Assembly (NCBI GenBank): GCA_964035545.1
Contig: OZ037769.1
Location: 11,167,133 to 11,231,132 of the forward strand
DNA from: Bugula neritina
Lineage: Eukaryota > Bryozoa > Gymnolaemata > Cheilostomatida > Bugulidae
Direction of reading: 5' to 3'
DNA length: 64,000 nucleotides
Each line of letters opens with the position of its first letter. Within the stretch, counting starts at the first letter, position 1. The notes under the pieces are model-generated. The model saw nothing but the letters and a program-made list of their open reading frames with translations. It ran no database searches and was not told where the DNA came from. This document shows, one piece after another, positions 46,681-64,000 of this stretch. Both the position numbers and the translations under genes were made by a program.

Positions 46681-47219
46681 AAGTATTCCTCGCCAACACT
46701 AGATCTGTTAAAGGTAAAACCACTGAACTGCAATTTCTCACCACAGATTCTGACATAATTTGTCTCACTGAAACACACCTAGATGACACAATACCTAATA
46801 GCAATATTCTACCAATCAAGAACAAAACAGTATTTCGTCGTGATCGCAACATTTGTGGGGGTGGAGTTATGGTGGCTGTATGCGACCGTTTAAATCCCAA
46901 ACTAGTGGATCTTAGTGAGTATAGGGAAGAGGTGGTAGCAGTGAAAATTCAACCACGAATGGTCATCTGCTGTTACTACAGACCTTATGTACATCTCTCC
47001 AACACAGATGTTATAAATGATATTTTGGATTACCTACAAAGAGAGTATCAAAGGCACACTATTTTGTTTGTTGGAGATATGAACTTTCCAGGGATTGACT
47101 GGAATACAAAAGCAGTAAAGCCCTTGACCCCATACAAAAAGATTCATCAGAATTTTCTTAATTTACTAAATACCCAAAAAATGACTCAAGTGGTAAAAGG
47201 ATCAACACCTTCTTGGTAA
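46632..47219 (+). CDS. LINE ORF2, endonuclease part (frameshifted at its end)
   Basis: APE-like endonuclease motifs: NTRSVKGK, IICLTETHLDD, GGGVMVAV and FVGDMNFPGIDW. The frame stops at TAA 47217-47219. The expected continuation (NTLDLICTNQPN, then GLSDHSLIITHV with the terminal SDH motif) lies in another frame from about 47217, the frame of the downstream reverse transcriptase. One indel near 47216 therefore separates the parts. Function in an intact copy: nicks target DNA to prime reverse transcription. Confidence 0.88.
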   Translation: MENNETSPAKESDGMLKVFLANTRSVKGKTTELQFLTTDSDIICLTETHLDDTIPNSNILPIKNKTVFRRDRNICGGGVMVAVCDRLNPKLVDLSEYREEVVAVKIQPRMVICCYYRPYVHLSNTDVINDILDYLQREYQRHTILFVGDMNFPGIDWNTKAVKPLTPYKKIHQNFLNLLNTQKMTQVVKGSTPSW

Positions 47220-47301
47220 CACGCTGGACTTAATATGCACCAACCAGCCTAACGTTATATGTGACACTGAGATCATAAGCCCAGGTCTTAGTGATCATTC
47301 A

Positions 47302-49401
47302 TTGATCATTACTCATGTCCAAAGTGCAACCACCGCTACCCTGAGAAAACCACAAACTTTCAGGCTGTACAAGAAAGCCAATCAAGAAGCATTTCAGGAA
47401 GATATGCAAAAAACATCAGAGGCATTAGCAGTTTTGGAGGACCCAGAGGAAATGTGGAATCTCTTCGCGGAAAACTTACAAAGAAGTATTGGTCAGCACG
47501 TCCCAATCAAGCAGCTGAAATCACCCCACCCCTCTGTCCCAGAGTGGTTCAATAAAAAAGCTATGAAAATCAAAGAAAGAGTAAGGAAGGCACATAGGCG
47601 ATCCAAAGTCAGCTCAAATAGCTTTGATCGTGAACAGTACAAAAAACTGAGAAGAGACGGGAAGAAAGAGCTGGAAGTAATACGAAAAACCTTTTACACA
47701 AACAGAATATATCGTCCACTAAAAAGAGGGAACTCAAAGCCTTTCTATAAACTGCTTAAAGCAGACAAAAACAAAAGACAAGAGCTATTGGTACTGAAGG
47801 ACGATCAAAATATAGTGACGGGAGATCCTGTCCAATGCGCTGAGTTGTTGAACACTTTTTTCCAGAGTCAGTTCCAGCTGGGCTTTATGGCAGAAGACTT
47901 CTCAAGGATTGAAACCGATGCCCAAGATTCTATTGATGTTACACCAGAAGGGGTTGCCAAACTTATCCAAAATTTGCCAAATGGAAAATCGCCAGGACCT
48001 GATGGAATTCGAAAGCCTGACATGCTCATAGACTTGGAGGGTACTGCTAGATGTCTTGCTCTGATCTACAAAAGTTCCTTAGACACAGGTAAACTGCCAA
48101 AACAGTGGAAACTTGCAAATGTCACACCAATACATAAAGGCGGGGACAGTGAATCTCCAAACAACTTTAGGCCCGTATCCCTGACAAGTATTCCCTGTAA
48201 AATGATGGAGCACATCGTGCTTCATCACCTCAATGAAAAGCTTGACAGTGTGCTTCATCATCGACAGCATGGTTTTAGGAAAGGACTGTCCTGCCAAACT
48301 CAACTGTGTGTTACCTACCATGACCTAGTAAAAGCAGCCGATGAAGGACATACTACCCATGCAGTAGTTATGGATTTCAAAAAGGCTTTTGACAAGGTAC
48401 CTCACCTTATGTTGCTCCAAAAATTACAAGAGATACCGGGTATAAATGGATACCTCCTTAACTGGATACTTGATTTTCTTTCCGACCGACAGCAGTCTGT
48501 TGTACTTAGAGGGGCAAGCTCTCAAAAGTGCCGAGTAACCTCAGGAGTGCCGCAGGGATCTGTGCTAGGCCCAATCCTGTTTTTGTGCTATATAAATGAT
48601 CTTCCGGATTTGTTGTCATGTAAAGTCAGCCTCTATGCTGATGACACTCTACTTTACCAAACTGTGAACACCACTAAGGATGCAGAACTATTCCAAACTA
48701 ACATTAACGCTGTATATGAGTGGTCTCTAAAATGGAAAATGCCCTTCAATGAACAGAAATGCCAAGCAATTAATTTTGGTAAGGTAACCCCTATATCACA
48801 CTACAAACTCGGTACCACATGCCTTGCGTGGGTACAAAACACTAAATACCTTGGGGTAACCATCCAGTCAAACCTAAAGTTTGATCAACACATAAATAAC
48901 AAGTGTACCAAGTCCCGGAAAATTCTTGGCGGCATCAAGCATTTGATGTATGACGCCCCAAAAGATGCTAAGCTATTGGCTTATACAAGTCTATGTAGGC
49001 CTATACTCGATTATGCGGATGTGGTCTGGGATCCTGCGGCTAGGGGTAAAGTGCATGATATAGAGCTGGTCCAGAACAGTGCCATACGATTTATAAGCAA
49101 TATGAAGGGACGTGCTGACAGTGTTTCTGAGGCGAGGGATGAGTTAGGACTCCGGTCGTTGGAAGACAGACGAAAAAATCATCGACTGTGTTTGCTGACC
49201 CGAATTCTTCAAAATGAGGATCAACACCAGTCTCTATCCAGAGCCTATGACGAAATAATTGAAGGCAGGGAACTTGTAACTGTAACCACTCGAGCAGCTG
49301 CCAGAGGAGAGCTTATCTCTATATCATCTAGGAAAAACTTATTCCACACTAGTTTTCTACCACGAACAATTCGTGAAATGCGCGGAGAATATAATAACTA
49401 A
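47302..49401 (+). CDS. LINE ORF2, reverse transcriptase part (699 aa from the first Met)
   Basis: Reverse transcriptase blocks in order: GKSPGPDGIRKPDML, NFRPVSLTSIPCKMMEHI, HGFRKGLSCQTQL, VVMDFKKAFDKVPH (catalytic D358), GVPQGSVLGPILFLCYINDL, LYADDTLLY (D447 and D448), MPFNEQKCQAINFG and YLGVTIQSNLKFDQHI. The C-terminal domain contains CRPILDYADVVWDP and SFLPRTIREM. The catalytic residues are all present, so this part looks undamaged. The Met at 47302 is internal; the frame is open from about 47217 and belongs with the endonuclease part. Confidence 0.93.
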   Translation: MIITHVQSATTATLRKPQTFRLYKKANQEAFQEDMQKTSEALAVLEDPEEMWNLFAENLQRSIGQHVPIKQLKSPHPSVPEWFNKKAMKIKERVRKAHRRSKVSSNSFDREQYKKLRRDGKKELEVIRKTFYTNRIYRPLKRGNSKPFYKLLKADKNKRQELLVLKDDQNIVTGDPVQCAELLNTFFQSQFQLGFMAEDFSRIETDAQDSIDVTPEGVAKLIQNLPNGKSPGPDGIRKPDMLIDLEGTARCLALIYKSSLDTGKLPKQWKLANVTPIHKGGDSESPNNFRPVSLTSIPCKMMEHIVLHHLNEKLDSVLHHRQHGFRKGLSCQTQLCVTYHDLVKAADEGHTTHAVVMDFKKAFDKVPHLMLLQKLQEIPGINGYLLNWILDFLSDRQQSVVLRGASSQKCRVTSGVPQGSVLGPILFLCYINDLPDLLSCKVSLYADDTLLYQTVNTTKDAELFQTNINAVYEWSLKWKMPFNEQKCQAINFGKVTPISHYKLGTTCLAWVQNTKYLGVTIQSNLKFDQHINNKCTKSRKILGGIKHLMYDAPKDAKLLAYTSLCRPILDYADVVWDPAARGKVHDIELVQNSAIRFISNMKGRADSVSEARDELGLRSLEDRRKNHRLCLLTRILQNEDQHQSLSRAYDEIIEGRELVTVTTRAAARGELISISSRKNLFHTSFLPRTIREMRGEYNN

Positions 49402-49524
49402 TTACAAAACAGCAAATGCTGTAACTAGTGCTAACCCTGGTCCAATGTAAGTTTTCACTAGAGGCTTCCTTATAGACTTTCCAGTTGCTGCGGAAGTCCT
49501 ACCTCAACTGAGGTAATAAACTGA

Positions 49525-50000
49525 GGTAATAATAGTAATACTATTACTATTAGTATTAGTATTAGAATTACTATTAGTATTAGTAAATGACTAAATGTTA
49601 TACTTATATCTTATAGTTATACTAATACTATTACTTTAGTAATACTTATGGTTATACTAATGCCAATACTGATAACTAATAAGTAATAATATTGTAATTA
49701 CTAATTATTTCATTTTATTTTATAATAATAATATGCAATTTCAATTTGATTTTATCATTTACATTATGATTATTATATTTATTCATTATTGGTATTATTC
49801 TTAATATTTCTACGATTAAGTGATTATCATTATGATTATAATTATTTATAATTATACTATAACTATTACTATTAGTATTAGTGTTACTATTAGTTTTAGT
49901 ATTACTATTACTATTACTGTTAGTATAGTTATTAAATTTAATATACCAAGTCTAATACTAATATTACTAATAGTAATAGTAATAGTAATCCTTGTAGTTG
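49525..50000. repeat. TAATAGTAATAC irregular satellite at the LINE 3' end and beyond
   Basis: 49525-49680 and 49850-50000 are rich in TAATAGTAATACTATTACTA-type units, the same sequence class as on the other side of the LINE. Confidence 0.85.
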
Positions 50001-52107
50001 TAGTAACCTACTAACTATGAGATTGAGGATAAATCTAATCACAATAATTGAACGAGTCAATGTGAATGTTAACCAGAGTTGAGTCTAGGAATAGCTGCAG
50101 TATCCATTGTCATTGTGATTCATATAGTGATAGTAACACTGCAACAGTGATAAGCGCACAGCCAGGATTGAAAGTATCATATTGATATTCAAGGTGATAC
50201 TGGCTGGCGGTTAGTGATACTATCACATTTTTATTTTACTAAAAGTAAGATTAAAAGTAAAGCTAAACGTGATACTAATAGTAATGTTTATATTTAGTAA
50301 GTGTAAGATTAAATGCTATGCTAATATAGTAATAGTTATACACTTACATTATTATACTCATAGTGACGATAGTAGTTGTTGCATTTACTGATAACATTCA
50401 AAATTAATGTCATAGTGATAGCAATTTAATTTTAGTAATTCTTACTATAAATGTTTGACTTGATGATTATGCATTTAAGATTTGACTTTATGTCAATGCT
50501 AACTCTTGCTCTTAGTTACCCTTGATTGTTACTGTTAAACGTAAGAAGTACTAATTAGAATACAGCTTAGGGTTAGTGTTACCATGTTTAAATCTTCATA
50601 TATCGATTCTGCTTTGTAAAATTTCTTTAGTTACAGCTCGACTTAAATCAGTATAACATATTTAGTGGTTTGAGAAGGAGTGCTAGTGTAAATCACTAAA
50701 AGTAAATGTCTGATTATTAGTACTAGATTGTCAAATTTTTTATCATTAAAATAAAATTTAGATATAAAATTTTAATGATATAATCATTCATTCATTGAAA
50801 ACTTTAAAATTCATCTTTTTAGTTATCCTGGCATTTTTATATCATAATTTTTAAATTTACAAACATAAATTCTCTGTTATTCCTATAGTAAGGAAAAGAT
50901 GTCACATGAAACTGAAAGAAATGACCATGCTAGATTATATGTAAATTAAATTTTGCCTCAAGAATGCTTTTTTGGGCATTTTGGTTTTATGTAATACAAA
51001 GTACATTTTACAGTGTTTATAGCTTTGTGCTGTATACTATCAGTAAATCTCAAGTTTCCAAAACTAAGTGTGAATAAGCAAATAAGAATTAATACAATTT
51101 CTATTTTAAGTGCCAACAATATAATTAATATAATGATAGTTATCATGATTATTTTAATTACAATATTAACTCTAAGTTCTAGGTACTGTAGGATTATAGT
51201 CTGAAAATTAGCAAATAATTGCTACCGATACAAATGTAATATATTTTATGCAGAGTCTTATAATATCAAGTAAATACATGGTTCTACTTAATTTTATGTC
51301 TATTATCAATGATAGTATAATTATGGCTGTCTACTTATATGTATTTATTTACAAGATAAAATTAGATGTATTTTGATTGTCATTATTGCACTATTAATCA
51401 GCTTAGTAATTCTTAGGCCCTATACTATTATTGCCATCAGCGTTTTTAGGAGTAAGTATGTATTGCTATACAGTGCTCACTGAATTTAAAATATTGAATT
51501 GGCTATTTTTTTTTAAATTGTAAAATCTAAGTCTAACCTAAAGATAAGTTTAAGTTGTATTTTTAACCAAGGAGTAAAATTAACCATAATAATTGACCAC
51601 ACAGTTCTTAAAGTTCACTAATCATATTGAAAACATGAACCCCGACTAATTAGCCAGAGTAATATCAGTATTGTTAACCAAATTTTATAATTAGTATATT
51701 CACTAGCCTACATGAGAGCTAAAGTTATACCTTACTCTCTGTTTATTTATTTTTATGTTCATTAAAATGGTGGTTTTTTAGATTGTATTCAAAATTTGTT
51801 CACGTCTTAGTTAGATTACACATAATATGAGGTTTACATAAGCTAAATCAGCTAATTGCTACAATAAGAATAAATTTTATCTTAGAGTAAATGCACAACA
51901 ATGAAGATTTTTGGGATGGAGAGGGCTAAAAATTTAAGTTTCTTAAAATGTTTTGATAAACCATACTTTGATAAATGTTTAAAATTAAAAGCTTGTTTTC
52001 CACTATATGTTTTTTAGGCAAACATTGTATACTTTTGATTGATTTGTATGTTTTACAGTTTACAGAGGAAGTTGAAAGAATACTGATTGACGTGAGAAAG
52101 CAGAAAA
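50001..52107. other. Upstream region and 5' UTR of the G alpha-i gene
   Basis: AT-rich, no coding exon supported. TTTTACAGTTTACAG ending at about 52065 is acceptor-like, so an intron in the 5' UTR is likely, with a distal non-coding exon and promoter farther left. Confidence 0.5.
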
Positions 52108-63015
<10,908 letters not shown>

Positions 63016-64000
63016 ATGACCTATCGATTGGGTAAGCTTTCTTTCCTGGAATTGACTGATTCCTTTTAGAATAATTTAGAGTTTGGAGTCGGGAGACATT
63101 CTGTTAAATGAAGTGCACGTCTTCTTGTTGCATAAGAATGTAGTTTCACTTAAATCACGTTGCCTATGCTTACACAATGCTCTGATCAATATTTGTTACA
63201 TCAACTGTAATCAAATTTCCTTCTGAGTGACGCAATCCTTTTAAATATCTCTAAGATAATTCTTCTTCATGGATATAATAATATATTAAACTTGCTTGGC
63301 TGTAGCTAATAATATAGGACCGGTGACTTCTCTTCGTTTAATTTAAACTATTGATTTTTGAGCAAAGAAGGATTTAGTCACGTTTACTGTCATGTATGTG
63401 TTTTGTAAGTGTTGATATACCTGAGCACTGTTGATTAAACTACTCCACGGACACAATAATTTATTCTAGCAGTTTAGTGAATTTTTAGTATTTAGTGAGC
63501 CCTATCTTCACCTTTTCAGCAAATCTTTCTTTCATCATCTGATTTTTCATCTTCAATGAAATAAATTGATAACAATGTAGCCTTATGTGAGATGGCGCCT
63601 TATAAAACGTTTGGGAGACAACTCCAATATACATAATTAATTCAATTTTATGGAGAAGTATGTAGCTGATGGCACCTTTGCTGCATTTTAAAGTTTATAC
63701 TTTACAGTTGCTACTTGTGTTCAGTGCATATAGATGTGTTTTATTTCATAAGCAACAGCTATATAAAAAGTTATAATTAAAAAGACTCTGGTGCTGTGAA
63801 CAATGTGCTTTGTGTTTGTGTTGTAGTTGTTTGGTTGTACAAAGTTTCTCTACTGGATCTACTACAGTGATATATATGTATTGCATTTGGCTATATCTGG
63901 CCGAATGGGAAGGAGTTCAGTGGCTAACCAGTAACCAGTATACACTGTAGGCACCATCACGTGGCGTCTGCTGCACATTTCTGTATCACTACGCCATTAG
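63016..64000 (+). other. 3' UTR and downstream sequence of the G alpha-i gene
   Basis: No coding exon seen. AATAAA at 63560-63565 is the best polyadenylation candidate, giving a 3' UTR of about 570 bases. The remainder is unassigned. Confidence 0.5.

Larger units (their letters stand above)
46160..49524 (+). mobile_element. Non-LTR retrotransposon (CR1/L2/Jockey-like), nearly intact
   Basis: Contains ORF1 (46201-46680), an endonuclease reading frame (46632-47219) and a reverse transcriptase reading frame (47302-49401). The last two are one ORF2 broken by a single frameshift at about 47216. A short 3' UTR ends in AACTGAGGTAATAAACTGAGG at about 49506-49526 and runs directly into a TAATAGTAATAC satellite. 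Domain order ORF1, APE-type endonuclease, reverse transcriptase fits the CR1/L2/Jockey group; the exact clade needs a phylogeny. No RNase H domain is visible after the reverse transcriptase. Confidence 0.9.

Noticed and set aside
46432-46900. Minus-strand reading frames in the LINE
   Set aside because: Antisense to ORF1 and the endonuclease, with no independent support.

Overview
The window is AT-rich animal (metazoan) nuclear DNA. Four intron-rich genes can be rebuilt exon by exon from splice signals and reading phase. The lineage cannot be fixed from the sequence. A full-length G protein alpha-i subunit and a STAT5-type STAT prove an animal. The retroelement and MITE mix and the long, satellite-filled introns would suit an invertebrate, perhaps an early-branching one such as a sponge or cnidarian (inference, low confidence).

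Layout. 1-1531: 3' end of a Ty3/gypsy-like retrotransposon (H2C2 finger and DDE integrase) with a putative 3' LTR. 1532-4202: repeats only (ATTAGT-type satellite, a foldback MITE, a hAT-like fragment, a tRNA-derived SINE). 4203-19421 (-): a 22-exon gene for a predicted 1065-residue protein with one PLAT/LH2 domain and C-terminal ankyrin repeats. 19422-24173: non-coding, with a SINE fragment and a large foldback. 24174-36752 (+): a 16-exon STAT, 712 residues, STAT5-like, with SH2 domain and phosphotyrosine site but almost no transactivation domain. 38719-43245 (-): a 6-exon microtubule-associated tyrosine carboxypeptidase (MATCAP/KIAA0895 family), convergent with STAT. 44030-44745 (-): a 5'-truncated LINE. 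46160-49524 (+): a nearly intact non-LTR retrotransposon. 52108-63015 (+): an 8-exon G alpha-i gene, 354 residues. Its last intron holds, on the opposite strand, the broken remains of a P-element/THAP9-like transposase gene.

The four host genes are not an operon and share no evident pathway. Two are signalling proteins (STAT, G alpha-i) and one is a tubulin-modifying enzyme. The PLAT-ankyrin protein has no function I can name.

The most striking signals are where repeats meet splice sites. A 527-bp hAT-type MITE with a perfect 8-bp target duplication sits exactly on the 3' splice site of STAT exon 2, and the duplication restores the AG|G. In the PLAT-ankyrin gene, two different 5' splice sites lie inside tandem repeats, so the donor is present three and four times in a row. 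In the same gene a third donor overlaps an in-frame stop codon.
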